Part shown: one piece after another, positions 25,892 to 36,801 of the stretch
Layout of the letters: every line of letters starts with the position of its first letter
Numbering within the stretch: position 1 is the stretch's first letter
NCBI RefSeq assembly: GCF_003086295.3
Contig: NC_092051.1
Coordinates: forward strand, 66,279,772-66,343,771
Reading direction: 5' to 3'
DNA length: 64,000 nucleotides
Source of the DNA: Arachis hypogaea
Lineage: Eukaryota; Streptophyta; Magnoliopsida; Fabales; Fabaceae
Made by a program: the position numbers and the translations under genes
Notes under the pieces: generated by a model
Told to the model about the DNA's origin: nothing
The model's input: the letters and a program-made list of their open reading frames with translations, nothing else
Database searches by the model: none

Positions 25892-26476
25892 AGTTTTATT
25901 AAAAATCTTTTTCAAAAAATAATTTTTCTATTAAATTTTGTGCCAAACTTTAAGTTTGGTGTTTTCTTGTTGATTTTTCTATGTTTTTCGAAAATTTTAG
26001 CTTGGTTTTCTAAAAATTTTAAGTTTGGTGTTCTTCCTTCATGTTCTTGTGTTCTTGTGAGTCTTCAAAGTGTTCTTGAGTTTTCCTTGTGTCTTGATCT
26101 TAAAATTTTTAAGTTTGGTGTTCCTTGGTGTTTTCCCTCCAAAATTTTCGAAAACTAGGAGCATTAGATCTAAAAATTTTAAATCTTATGCTATTTTATT
26201 GTTTTTCTCTTTTCTCACTAAATTCAAAAATATATTTTCTCTCTAATTCTAAAACAAATTTTCGAAAATTATTTTTAAAAATTCAGATTTTTTTTAAAAT
26301 TTAAAATCTTTTCCAAATCATATCTTTTTCAAAACTTCCTTACCACTTTCTCCCCCCTCATTTTTTCAAAAATCTTCACCTATTTTTATTTATTTTATTT
26401 TAATTTATTTTATTTTCGAAATAAATAAATAAATAAATAAAAATAAAATTTTTTTTATCATCTCCCTTTCTCCATC
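25892..26476 (+). other. E2 leader, second part, with three AAGTTTGGTGTT repeats
   Basis: AT-rich noncoding leader upstream of gag. TTTAAGTTTGGTGTT-type motifs occur near 25948, 26017 and 26107, the first inside the palindrome CCAAACTTTAAGTTTGG. The same motif marks the end of the element, just before the 3' LTR. A stretch of AAAT repeats lies near 26400-26450. Confidence 0.75.
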
Positions 26477-27370
26477 ATGGATCTAAGTGGAAATTAACAG
26501 TCCAGGAGGACTCTGGGGTCATATGCTAACCCCTCTACTGCTTCATATGGGAGTAGTATCTGCATACCCTCCATTGGAGTCAGTAGCTTCGAGTTGAATC
26601 CTCAGCTCATTGTCATGGTGCAGCAAAGTTGCCAGTATTCCGGTCTTCTACAGGAAGAACCTACAGAGTTTCTGGCACAAGTTTTACAAATTGCTGACAC
26701 AGTACATGATAAGAAAATAGATCAGGATGTCTACAGACTATTACTGTTTCCATTTGCTGTAAAAGATCAAGCTAAGAGGTGGTTAAATAACCAACCTAAG
26801 GCCAGCATAAGGACATGGAAACAGCTGACAGAAAAATTCCTGAATCAATACTTTTCCCCAAAACGGATGACACAGCTAAGGCTGGACATCCAAGGCTTTA
26901 AACAAGGAGATAAGGAATCTCTTTATGATGCCTGGGAGAGATACAGAGAGATGCTATGAAAATGCCCCTCTGAAATGTTTTCAGAGTGGGTTCAGTTAGA
27001 CATCTTCTATTATGGGCTTGCAGAAGGAGCTCAGATGTCTCTAGATTACTTAGCTGGTGGATCTATCCACATGAGAAAGACAATTGAAGAGGCTCAAGAG
27101 CTCATTGATACAGTTGCCAGGAATCAGCATCTATACCTAAGCAGTGACCCTTCCATGAAAGAAGAGGTTCAAACAGTAACTGCTGAACTCAGCCCTGTAA
27201 AACAAGCTGCTGAATTTAATCAGCAATTGGACTTTCTAACAAAGCAGTTAGCCGAATTCAAGGATAAACTACAAGAGATAAGGATGGCTAATATAAATAT
27301 GGAAGAACAATTGAAGCAAACAAAGCAGCAGCTGTCAAGACAAATAACAGAAGAATGCCAAGCAGTTTAA
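26477..27370 (+). pseudogene. E2 gag (retrotransposon gag), broken by three stops
   Basis: A single frame runs from ATG at 26477. It contains stops at 26495 (TAA, codon 7), 26957 (TGA) and 27368 (TAA). The centre matches the Retrotrans_gag family: AKRWLNNQPKASIRTWKQLT, then EKFLNQYFSPKRMTQLR, then FKQGDKESLYDAWERYREML. After the second stop it continues with the WVQLDIFYYGL block. The C-terminal part is predicted coiled coil (QLDFLTKQLAEFKDKLQEIR). Gag forms the virus-like particle. The frame reads on without a shift into the protease region, so gag and pol were one polyprotein. Each stop is one C-to-T change away from a sense codon. Confidence 0.88.
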
Positions 27371-29029
27371 TTAAGAAGTGGGAAAACATTAAATACCCCA
27401 CCTCAAGGCAGCAAAGAGTTAAAGAATGAGCAAACCACCCAAAATTCACCTGAGGACAGTAAGAGCCCAGGGAAAAGTAATTCTGGCGTTAAAACGCCAA
27501 CAATCTGGTGGAAGGCTAGCGTTGAACGCCCAGACCATGCCCAAGACTGGCGTTCAACGCCAGTAACAAGCAAAGACTGGCGTTCAACGCCAGAAACAAG
27601 CAAGGATCTGGCGTTGAACGCCCAAAATGGGCAAGATCTGGCGCTAAACGCCCAAAATGGGCACAGTTCTGGCGTTCAGACGCTAGGAACAGACAAGGAG
27701 TTAGCGTCTCACATCACTCCAGCTTCTAACTCTGGCACTCAATTGCCAGTGAGGGATCAGACACACACAAGTGCTGATGACAACCCCTCTAAAAAGGCTT
27801 ATTCAGCCACTTCTGTAGGCAATAAACCTACAGCAACTAAGGTTGAGGAATATAAAGCCAATATACCTTATCCTCAAAAACTCCAGAAAGAGGAACAGGA
27901 TAAGCAATTTGCTCGCTTTGCAGATTATCTCAAGACTCTAGAAATAAAGATTCCATTTGCAGAGGCACTTGAGCAAATACCTTCTTATGCCAAGTTCATG
28001 AAAGAAATCTTGAGTCATAAAAAGGATTGGAGAGAAACAGAAAGAGTTCTCCTCACTGAAGAATGCAGTGCAGTCATTCTAAAAAGCTTTCCTGAAAAGC
28101 TTAAAGACCCTGGGAGTTTTCTGATACCATGCATATTAGAAGGTAACTGCACCAAGACAGCTTTGTGCGATCTTGGGGCAAGCATCAACCTAATACCTGC
28201 ATCCACTGTCAGAAAGCTTGGCTTAACTGAAGAAGTTAAAACAACCCGGATATGTCTCCAACTTGCTGATGGCTCAATTAAATACCCATCAGGCGTGATT
28301 GAAGACATGATTGTCAGAGTTGGGCCATTCGCCTTTCCCACTGACTTTGTAGTGCTGGAAATGGAGGAACACAAGAGTTCTACTCTCATTCTAGGAAGAC
28401 CCTTCCTAGCAACTGGACGAACCCTCATTGATGTCCAACAAGGGGAAATAACCCTGAGAGTCAATGATGATGAGTTTAAGTTGAATGCTGTCAAAGCCAT
28501 GCAGCATCCAGACACATCAAAAGACTGCATGAAAGTTGATCTTATTGACTCTTTGGTAGAAGAGATCAACATGGCTGAGAGTCTCGAATCAGAGTTGGAG
28601 GACATCTTTAAAGATGTTCAGCCTGATTTGGAGGATTCAGAGGAGATTAAAGAGCCTCTGAAGTTTCCTCTGGAAGAGGAAAAACCTCCTAAACCCGAGC
28701 TCAAACCATTACCACCATCCCTGAAATATGTATTTCTGGGAGAAGGTGACACTTTTCCAGTGATCATAAGCTCTGCTTTAAATTCACAGGAAGAGGAAGC
28801 ACTTATTCAAGTGCTAAGGACACACAAGACAGCTCTTGGGTGGTCCATAGGTGACCTTAAGGGCATAAGCCCAGCTAGATGCATGCACAAAATCTTATTG
28901 GAGGATAATGCTAAACCAGTGGTTCAACCACAGAGGCGGCTAAATCCAGCCATGAAGGAAGTGGTGCAGAAAGAGGTCACCAAATTACTAGAGGCTGGGA
29001 TTATTTATCCTATTTCTGATAGCCCCTAG
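27371..29029 (+). pseudogene. E2 gag-pro linker, aspartic protease and start of RT
   Basis: It is in the same frame as gag. The linker first encodes a repeat made by the palindrome array (27482-27690), giving WRSTP and LALNAQNG repeats. A protease domain follows, with catalytic D-L-G-A at 28169-28180 in ALCDLGASINLIPASTV and the later I-L-G-R-P-F-L motif. DLGA instead of the usual D-(S/T)-G-A is, from memory, common in Athila-type elements. From about 28850 the N-terminal RT region begins (CMHKILLEDNAKPV, then RRLNPAMKEVVQKEV). It ends at an in-frame TAG (29027-29029). About 45 nt later a one-base loss in an A run moves the frame. Confidence 0.85.
27482..27690. repeat. CTGGCGTTNAACGCCAG palindrome array inside the gag-pro frame
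   Basis: Six or so copies of GGCGTTNAACGCC (8-bp arms, 1-nt centre) sit at roughly 20-30 bp spacing, and the reading frame passes through them. The same motif array also lies in the LTRs and after pol. Confidence 0.9.
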
Positions 29030-29766
29030 CTGAGCCCTGTCCAAGTCGTCCCAAAAAAGGGAGGCATGACAGTGATTCATAATGAAAAAATGAACTAGTT
29101 CCTACAAGAACAGTTACAGGGTGGCGCATGTGTATTGACTACAGAAGGCTCAATACAGCCACCAGAAAGGATCATTTTCCTTTACCATTCATAGACCAGA
29201 TGCTAGAAAGACTGGCAGGTCATGATTATTACTGCTTTCTGGATGGCTACTCAGGCTATAACCAGATTGCAGTAGATCCCCAGGATCAAGAGAAAATAGC
29301 ATTCACATGTCCATCTGGAGTGTTTGCTTATAGAAGGATGCCATTTGGGCTGTGTAATGTGCCTGCAACATTCCAGAGATGCATGCTTTCTATTTTCTCT
29401 GATATGGTGGAAAAATTTCTGGAAGTCTTCATGGATGACTTCTCAGTATATGGAGACTCATTCAGCTCCTGTCTTGATCACCTGAAACTTGTTCTGAAGA
29501 GATGCCAAGAGACCAACCTAGTTTTAAACTGGGAAAAATGTCACTTCATGGTGACTGAAGGGATTGTCCTTGGGCATAAAATCTCAAACAAGGGAATAGA
29601 GGTGGATCAAGCAAAAATAGAGGTAATTGAAAAATTACCACCACCTGCCAATGTTAAGGCAATCAGAAGCTTTCTGGGGCATGCATGATTCTATAGGAGG
29701 TTCATAAAGGATTTTTCAAAAATCGTAAAACCTCTAAGTAATCTGCTAGCTGCTGACACGCCATTT
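29030..29766 (+). pseudogene. E2 reverse transcriptase
   Basis: After the frame change the RT core is well preserved: MCIDYRRLNTATRKDHFPLP, FLDGYSGYNQI, FRRMPFGL-type YRRMPFGLCNVPATFQRCM, and the active site F-M-D-D at 29428-29439. LGHKISNKGIEVDQAKI follows. A TGA at 29686-29688 interrupts the connection to RNase H just after SFLGHA. RT copies element RNA into DNA in the particle. It is inactive here because of the upstream stop, the one-base deletion near 29077 and the TGA. Confidence 0.92.
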
Positions 29767-30411
29767 GTGTTTGACACAGAGTGTCTGCAGGTGTTTGAAA
29801 CGCTGAAAGCTAAGCTAGTCACAGCACCAATTATTTCTGCACCAGACTGGACATTAGCATTTGAGCTAATGTGTGATGCCAGTGATCACGCCATTGGTGC
29901 AGTATTGGGACAGAGGCATGACAAGCTTCTGCACGTCATTTATTATGCTAGTCGCATTTTAAATGATGCCCAGAAAAATTACACAACCATAGAAAAAGAA
30001 TTACTTGCAGTAGTTTACGCCATTGACAAGTTCAGATCATACTTTGTAGGATCAAAAGTGATTGTGTATACTGACCATGCTGCTCTTAAATATCTACTCA
30101 CAAAGCAGGATTCAAAACCCAGGCTCATCAGATGGGTGTTGCTTCTGCAAGATTTTGATATAGAAATAAGAGACAGAAAAGGGACAGAGAACCAAGTGGC
30201 TGATCATCTGTCCCGGATAGAGCCAGTAGAAGGGATGTCCCTCCCCTCTCTTGAGATCTCTGAGACTTTTTCGGATGAGCATTTATTTGCCATTCAGGAA
30301 ACACCATGGTTTGCCGATATTGCAAACTATAAAGCTGCAAGGTTCATACCCAAAGAGTACAACAGGCAACAAAAGAAAAAATTAATCACTGATGCAAAAT
30401 ACTACTTGTAG
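29767..30411 (+). pseudogene. E2 RNase H domain
   Basis: It is in the same frame as the RT core. [37 protein letters not shown] and [12 protein letters not shown] carry the acidic residues of the Ty3/gypsy RNase H. The VADHLSRIE end motif follows. TAG at 30409 stops the frame before the integrase. RNase H removes the RNA strand during reverse transcription. Confidence 0.9.
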
Positions 30412-31583
30412 GATGAACCCTATCTCTTTAAGAGATGTGCAGACGGAATAATCCGTAGTGTGTTCCTAGAGAAGAAGCACAGAGGATCCTATGGCATTGC
30501 CATGGATCTCAATATGGAGGCCATTTCGGAGGAGAGCGAATAGCCACCAAGGTCCTCCAATGTGGCTTCTATTGGCCCACACTCTATAAAGATTCCCGAG
30601 AGTTTGTACGTAACTGTGACAGTTGCCAAAGAGCTGGTAACCTGCCTCATAGTTACGCCATGCCTCAACAAGGAATCCTGGAGATTGAGTTGTTTGACGT
30701 ATGGGGAATTGACTTCATGGGACCTTTCCCACCATCATTCTCAAACACTTATATTCTGGTGGCAGTTGATTATGTATCAAAATGGGTTGAGGCCATTGCC
30801 ACACCCACCAATGATACTAAAACAGTGCTGAAGTTCCTCCAGAAATATATCTTCAGCAGGTTTGGGGTCCCTAGAGTACTAATTAGTGATGGGGGCACTC
30901 ACTTCTGCAACAAATAGCTTTATTCTGCCATGGTCCGGTATGGGATTCGCCACAAGGTGGCGACTCCATATCATCCACAGACTAATGGACAAGCTGAAGT
31001 CTCTAACAGAGAGCTAAAAAGAATCCTAGAATGGACTGTAAATACCCGTAGAAGGGATTGGGCAAGAAGCTTGGATGATGCTCTGTGGGCATACAGAACA
31101 GCATTCAAGACTCCTATAGGGACCTCTCCATACCAACTGGTCTATGGTAAGGCATGTCACCTGCCCGTGGAACTGGAACATAAAGCCTACTGGGCAGCCA
31201 GATTCCTGAACTTTGATGCCTGATTAGCTGGAGAAAAAAGATTGCTCCAGCTAAATGAGCTAGAGGAATTCAGATTCAATGCTTTTGAAAATGCCAAGCT
31301 TTATAAAGAAAAATAAAAAAAGTGGCATGACAGAAAGCTGTCATCTAGAATCTTTGAACCAGGACAAAAGGTTCTGTTGTTCAACTCTAGGCTCAGGCTA
31401 TTCCCCGGGAAACTGAAGTCCCGGTGGAGGGGACCATATGTGATTACAAGTGTATCACCATATGGTTATGTGGAGCTTCAAGATAGTGATTCTGATAAGA
31501 AGTTCATTGTCAATGGACAGAGAATCAAGCACTATCTTGAAGGCAATGTTGAGCAGGAGTGCTCAAGGCTGAAGCTAGACTAA
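30412..31583 (+). pseudogene. E2 integrase
   Basis: A one-base loss near 30458 shifts the frame. In the new frame the HHCC zinc finger is visible (about 30500-30640, ending [20 protein letters not shown]). Next come the catalytic core with D in [13 protein letters not shown] in [12 protein letters not shown] and E in [10 protein letters not shown], and the GPY-type C-terminal module (SRWRGPYVITSVSPYGYVEL, about 31430). Stops: TAG 30915, TGA 31221, TAA near 31315. Integrase inserts the element cDNA. The end, CSRLKLD, is followed by TAA at 31581. Confidence 0.9.
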
Positions 31584-32647
31584 AAGCTCAGCAAGGTCCA
31601 GCTAAAGACAATAAAGAAGCGCTTGCTGGGAGGCAACCCAGCCATGGGGCATCAATCCTCTAAGCATTTTGCCCTATTTTTATTTTTATTTGCTTACATA
31701 AAGTTCACTGATCCTAAGGTAAAGAGTCAATTGTATGAGTTCACAGGGTTACAGAAGGATTCTGCACACAAAACAGAGAAAAAGAGCTCACTAGCAAGAA
31801 AACGCCAGTAAAAGTCTGTTTTGGGCATTCAACGCCCAACAGAAGCATCCACTGGGCGTTGAACGCCAGTAAGGATAGCCATCTGGGCGTTAAACGCAAG
31901 AAAGAAGCTCTTTCTGGGCGTTTAACGCTAGATTTACAGCATTCTGGGCGTTCAAAAAAATGCCTAGTAACAAAGGACTTCCTGGCGTTCAACGCCAGAA
32001 AGAAGCAGCAGCTGGGCGAACGCCCAGGAGAGGCAGCATTTGGGCGTTGAACGCCCAAAACATGCAGCGTTTGGGCGTTCAAACGCCAGGATGGTGGGGA
32101 GGAGGTAAATTCATTTTTTCTTCATATTTTTCATTTTAATATTAATTTTCATGCTTCAATTCATGATTTCTTGCATAAACATGTTAAGAACCCTGATTTC
32201 TAAAATCCCTAATTTCTAAAAAACCTACCTTAAAAATATCAAATGTATCTTAATCCATAAGCACAAACCCTCTTTTTCAAATTCAATCCAACTCTTTTTC
32301 AAATTTTCAAAACAAATCTATTTTTTTCAACTAATATCTTTTTCAAATCTCCACATTATCTTTTTCAAAATCTAGATTTATCTTTTTCAAAAATTTATCT
32401 CTTTTCAATTTTAAACTATATCCTCTCTCATCATATCTTCTATCTTATCTTTTCCAAATCAATCTTTTTATCATATCTTTTCAAAATTTTCGAACCCACC
32501 CCCCTCCCTTTATATATGGGTTCGGCCTCCACCCTCCTCCATCAACAATTGCACCTAGCTCTCCTTCTATCCCTCTCCTTTCTTTTCTTTTGCTTGAGGA
32601 CAAGCAAACCTCTAAGTTTGGAGTGTTTATCCGTGATCACTAAGAGC
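31584..32647 (+). other. E2 pol-ORF3 interval with SL2, palindrome array and SL1a
   Basis: It contains no gene. In order it holds AAAGAAGCGCTT and stem-loop SL2, GCTGGGAGGCAACCCAGC (31625-31642). The palindrome array of CTGGGCGTTNAACGCC motifs follows (31800-32090), then an AT-rich stretch with repeated ATCTTTTTCAAA. Last comes stem-loop SL1, TTGCTTGAGGACAAGCAA (32590-32607), followed by CTAAGTTTGGAGTG and, 25 nt on, the ORF3 start. Confidence 0.85.
31800..32090. repeat. Palindrome array (GGCGTTNAACGCC) after pol in E2
   Basis: About ten copies of TGGGCGTTNAACGCCA and degenerate forms lie at about 25-35 bp spacing, with linkers such as AGAAGCA and AGAAAGAAGC. Several arms remain exactly complementary while the linkers vary. 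Confidence 0.88.
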
Positions 32648-33764
32648 ATGGCTCCTAAGGGAAAACAACCCACTTCAAGAGGCAAGAAAGAGAGCGTTCC
32701 AAAACCACTTTGGAATCAAGGGAAGTTCTTATCTAAAGAACATTCAGACCATTATTATAAAATAACGGGTCTAAGTTAGATTCGATCTGAAAGAAGACAA
32801 ATATCCGGAGATCCAGGAGCAAATCCGAATCAGGAACTGGGAGATCCTAGCCAATCCTGAAACGAAAGTGGGAAGGAATATGGTCCAGGAGTTCTATGCT
32901 AATATGTGGCATACAGACAGGCAAAGACTATCTGGATCCGATATCTATGACTATCGAACCGTGGTCAAAGGAAAGATTATTCATACCCACCCTGACAAGA
33001 TCAGAGAGATCTTAAAGCTACCTCAGCTGAAAGATGATCCAGACTCCTTCAATAGGAGAATGATTAGAACAAACAAGAGCCTGGATAAGATTCTAGAAGA
33101 CATATGCATCCCTAGAGCCAGGTGGACCACCAGCACGAAGGGTGTTCCTAATCAACTCAAAAGAGAAGATCTCAAACCAGTGGCCAGAGGCTGGCTGGAC
33201 TTTATTCGGCATTCCTTGCTACCCATTAGCAACCGCTCTGAAGTCACTGTTAAAAGAGCAGTGATGATCCATTGCATCATGATGGGAAAAGAAATGGAAG
33301 TTCATCAACTGATTTCAACTGAATTCTACAAAATTGCTAACAAAAATTCTAAAGAGGCCAGGTTGGCTTATCCAAGCTTGATTTCTTTGCTCTGCAAGGA
33401 CGCTGGAGTAAGGATGGGAGTAACTGAGTATATCTCAATTGAGAAACCAATCACCAAAGCATCAATGGAAAAACAACAAGCACAGGATGACCCCATCAAG
33501 AAGAAAACACAGGAATTTCTCCCAGAAATCCCTCAATCTGAATATTGGGAGTATCTTGAAACATCAGTTACCAAGATGCAAGAAGCTATGGAACAAATAA
33601 TAAAGGAACAGTAGGAACAAAGTCAAATTCTTTGCTATTTGATTAAAGAACAGGAAGAGCAAGGGCGTGACTTGAGGGAATTAAAGTGCTAGAAGTTATC
33701 TCTTGAAGGACCAAGCACCCCACAGATCCGAGGAACATCCACTTCCGAGAACAAAGGTTGTTAA
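32648..33764 (+). pseudogene. E2 ORF3 ('putative plant transposon protein')
   Basis: It starts MAPKGKQPTSRGKKESVPKP. A deletion of about 17 nt near 32774 (compared with E3) ends the first frame at TAG 32777. The main part resumes from MVQEFYANMW (32880) with TVVKGKIIHTHPDKI, PVARGWLDFIRHSLLP, NRSEVTVKRAVMIHCIM, VHQLI and LAYPSLISLLCKDAGV. TAG at 33612 and a TAG near 33690 interrupt the coiled-coil C-terminus, which ends SENKGC-stop at 33764. From memory, this is the domain Pfam calls a putative plant transposon protein (Transposase_32). It has no known catalytic residues. Its position after integrase corresponds to the env-like or extra ORF of Athila/Tat elements. Confidence 0.8.
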
Positions 33765-34848
33765 ATTCCAATTTCTGCTTTAACTCTGTGATAGTTGTCG
33801 TTATAGGAGTTTACCTTAGGAGTCATATAATAGTAAGTAGTGTCTATTTTGATTTTATCTCCAATTAAGTTATAGTCTATTTTTCTCATCATCAGCAAAC
33901 ATGAATAAAATAGCAGATCTTTTGAATAAGAGGCAATAAAACTCGAGTTTTAATAAGAAAAATTCTAATTAGTAACATGTGGTGGCAATGCTTTCTGTCT
34001 TCTGAATGAATGCTTGAACAGTGCATATATCTTTTGAATTTGTTGTTTAAGACTGTTAAATATGTTGGCTCTTGAAAGAATGATGAACATGAGACATGTT
34101 ATTGATAATCTGAAAAATCATAAAATGATTCTAGAAGCAAGAAAAAGCAGCAAAGAACAAAGCTTGCAGAAAAAAATATATATATATAGAAGAAAAAGAA
34201 AAGCAAGCAGAAAAAGCCAAAAGCTCTTAAAACCAAAAGGCAAGGGTAAATAAAAAGGATCCCAAGGCTTTGAGCATCAGTGGATAGGAGGGCCTAAAGG
34301 AATAAAATCCTGGCCTAAGCGGCTAAACCAAGCTGTCCCTAGCCATGTGCTTGTGGCGTGAAGGTGTCAAGTGAAAACTTGAGACTGAGCGGTTAAAGTC
34401 AAGGTCCAAAGCAAAAAAGAGTGTGCTTAAGAACCCTGGACACCTCTAATTGGGGACTTTAGCAAAGCTGAGTCACAATCTAAAAGGGTTCACCCAATTA
34501 TGTGTCTGTGGCATTTATGTATCCGGTGGTGATACTGGAAAACAAAGTGCTTAGGGCCACGGCCAAGACTCATAAAGTAGCTGTATTCAAGAATCATCAT
34601 ACTGAAATAGGAGAATCAATAACACTATCTGAATTCTAGGTTCCTATAGATGCCAATCACTCTGAGCTTCAATGGATAAAGTGAGATGCCAAAACTGTTC
34701 GGAAGCAAGAAGCTACTAGTCCCGCTCATCTAATTAGAATCTGAGCTTCACTCAAAAACTCTGAGATATTATTGCTTCTTGACCTATTAGTCCTCTATTT
34801 TATTTGTCTGGTTGCTTGAGGACAAGCAACAGTTCAAGTTTGGTGTTG
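33765..34848 (+). other. E2 3' noncoding region with SL1b before the 3' LTR
   Basis: No gene. It includes the conserved block CCATGTGCTTGTGGCGTGAA ... ACTGAGCGGTTAAAG and TGTGTCTGTGGCATTTATG, which also occur (reverse strand) in E3 and E5. It ends with stem-loop GTTGCTTGAGGACAAGCAAC (34811-34830) and CAAGTTTGGTGTTG, touching the LTR. A classical polypurine tract is not visible, so this module occupies its place. Confidence 0.8.
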
Positions 34849-36386
34849 TGATGAGCGGATATTTTATACGCTTTTTGGGGTTAATTTCATATAGATTTTA
34901 GTATATTTTAGTTAGTTTTTAGTTTATTCTTATTAGTTCTAGGCAAAATTCATATTTCTGGACTTTACTATGAGTTTGTGTGTTTTTCTGTGATTTCAGG
35001 TATTTTCTGGCTGAAATTGAGGGAGCTGAGCAAAAATCTAATTCAGGCTGAAAAAGGACTGCTGATGCTGTTGGATTCTGACCTCTCTGCACTCAAAATG
35101 GAATTTCTGGAGCTACAGGAGTCCAAATGGCACGCTTCCAATTGCGTTGGAAAGTAGACATCCAGGGCTTTCCTGAAATATATAATAGTCCATACTTTGC
35201 TCAAGGATAGACAACGTAAACTGGGGTTCAACGCCAGTTCCATGCTGCTGTCCGGCGTCCAGCGCCAGAAACAAGTTACAAAGTGGAGTTCAACGCCAGA
35301 AACAGGTTACATCCTGGCGTTGAACGCCCAAAACAGCCCAGGCACGTGAGAAGCTTTAGTCTCAGCCCCAGCACACACCAAGTGGGCCCCAGAAGTGGAT
35401 TTCTACACTATCTGTCATAGTCTACTCATTTTCTGTAAACCTAGGTTACCAGTTTAGTATTTAAACAACTTTTAGAGATTTATTTTGTATCTCATGACAT
35501 TTTAGATCTGAATTTTGTACTCTTTGACGGCATGAGTCTCTAAACTCCATTGTTGGGGGTGAGGAGCTCTGTTGTGTCCTGATGAATTAATGCAAGTAAT
35601 TCTGTTTTCCATTCAAACATGCGTGTTCCTATCTAAGATATCCATTCGCGCCTAACTATGGAGAAGGTGATGATCAGTGACACTCATCACCTTCCTCACT
35701 CCGTGAACGTGTGTCGGACAATCACCCCCGTTCTACATCAGATTGAATGAAAATCTCTTAGATTTTTTAATCAGAATCTCTGTGGTATAAGCTAGATTGA
35801 TGGCAGCATTCATGAGAATCCGGAAAGTCTAAACCTTGTCTGTGGTATTCCGAGTAGGATCCTGAGATTGAATGGCTGTGACGAACTTCAAACTCACGAG
35901 TACTGGGTGTAGTGACAGCCGGAAAAGGATAGTAATTCCTATTCCGGTACGATTGAGAACCTGCAGATGATTAGCCGTGCGGTGACAGTGCATTTGGACC
36001 CTTTTCACTGGAAGGATGGATGGTAGCCATTGACAACGGTGATCCACCTACACACAGCTTGCCATAGGAGGACGTGCGTGCGTAAATCAGAAAACAGAGG
36101 AAAGCAGAATTTCAGAAGACAAAGCATCTCCAAAACTCCAACATATTCTCCATTATTGCATACAAGTATAATTTGTGTTCTTCCCTTTTTCTCCTTGCAA
36201 TCATATTTGATAAGTGAATTATTTTATTGTCTTCCTGACTAAGAGGTATAAGATAACCATAGATTGCTTCAAGCCAACAATCTCCGTGGGATCGACCCTT
36301 ACTCACGTAAGGTATTACTTGGACGACCCAGTGCACTTGCTGGTTAGTTGTGCGAAATTACATTGTGAAGTAATTTTCGTGCACCA
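34849..36386 (+). repeat. E2 3' LTR
   Basis: The LTR is 1538 bp, TGATGAGCGG ... TTCGTGCACCA, and is followed by target duplication GCGAG and the resumed 5S spacer. Palindrome cluster at about 35215-35340. Confidence 0.93.
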
Positions 36387-36801
36387 GCGAGCCTTAATGA
36401 CCTGACTTTTGGCAGGGTCCTACGAGGCCCGCAGGGTTTCGCAGCTCGACTTACCCTATGTAGCGATACATGCTTATGATAATTGTGTGCACATACATTA
36501 ATTGGTGTGATCATACCAGCATTAATGCACCGGATCCCACAAGAACTCCGTAGTTAAACGCGCTTAGGCAGGAGTAGTACTAGGATGGGTTACCTCTAGG
36601 GAAGTCCTCGTGTTGTACCTTTTTTTTTTACGTCGTGCTTACCCTTGTTCTTTAAACGACGCTATCTTGAATAGTTTAGCTATAGTGAGCCTTAATGAAC
36701 TGATTTTTGGCAAGCTCCCACTGGCCCTGCAGGGCTTCGCAGCTTGACTTACCCTATGTAGCGATACATGCTTATGATAATTGTGTGCACATACATTAAT
36801 T

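Larger units (their letters stand above)
22712..36386 (+). mobile_element. E2: full-length, inactive Ty3/gypsy element (Athila/Tat-type) with ORF3
   Basis: The element is 13675 bp including a 1434-bp nested solo LTR and 6-bp or shorter duplications. It begins TGATGAG and ends GTGCACCA, with target duplication GCGAG at 22707-22711 and 36387-36391. The order is LTR, tRNA-Asp PBS, long AT-rich leader, gag, protease, RT, RNase H, integrase, noncoding interval, ORF3, 3' noncoding region, LTR. Gene order (INT last in pol) and the primer place it in Ty3/gypsy, Athila/Tat side. Coding regions carry many stops and at least three frameshifts, so it is dead. By size and structure it could be the peanut element described as FIDEL; this is from memory and unverified. 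Confidence 0.93.

Noticed and set aside
27403..27603. Minus-strand ORF with VERQS-type repeats
   Set aside because: It is only the antisense reading of the palindrome array.
28015..28605. 196-codon minus-strand ORF
   Set aside because: It lies antisense to the protease region, which has clear family motifs on the + strand.
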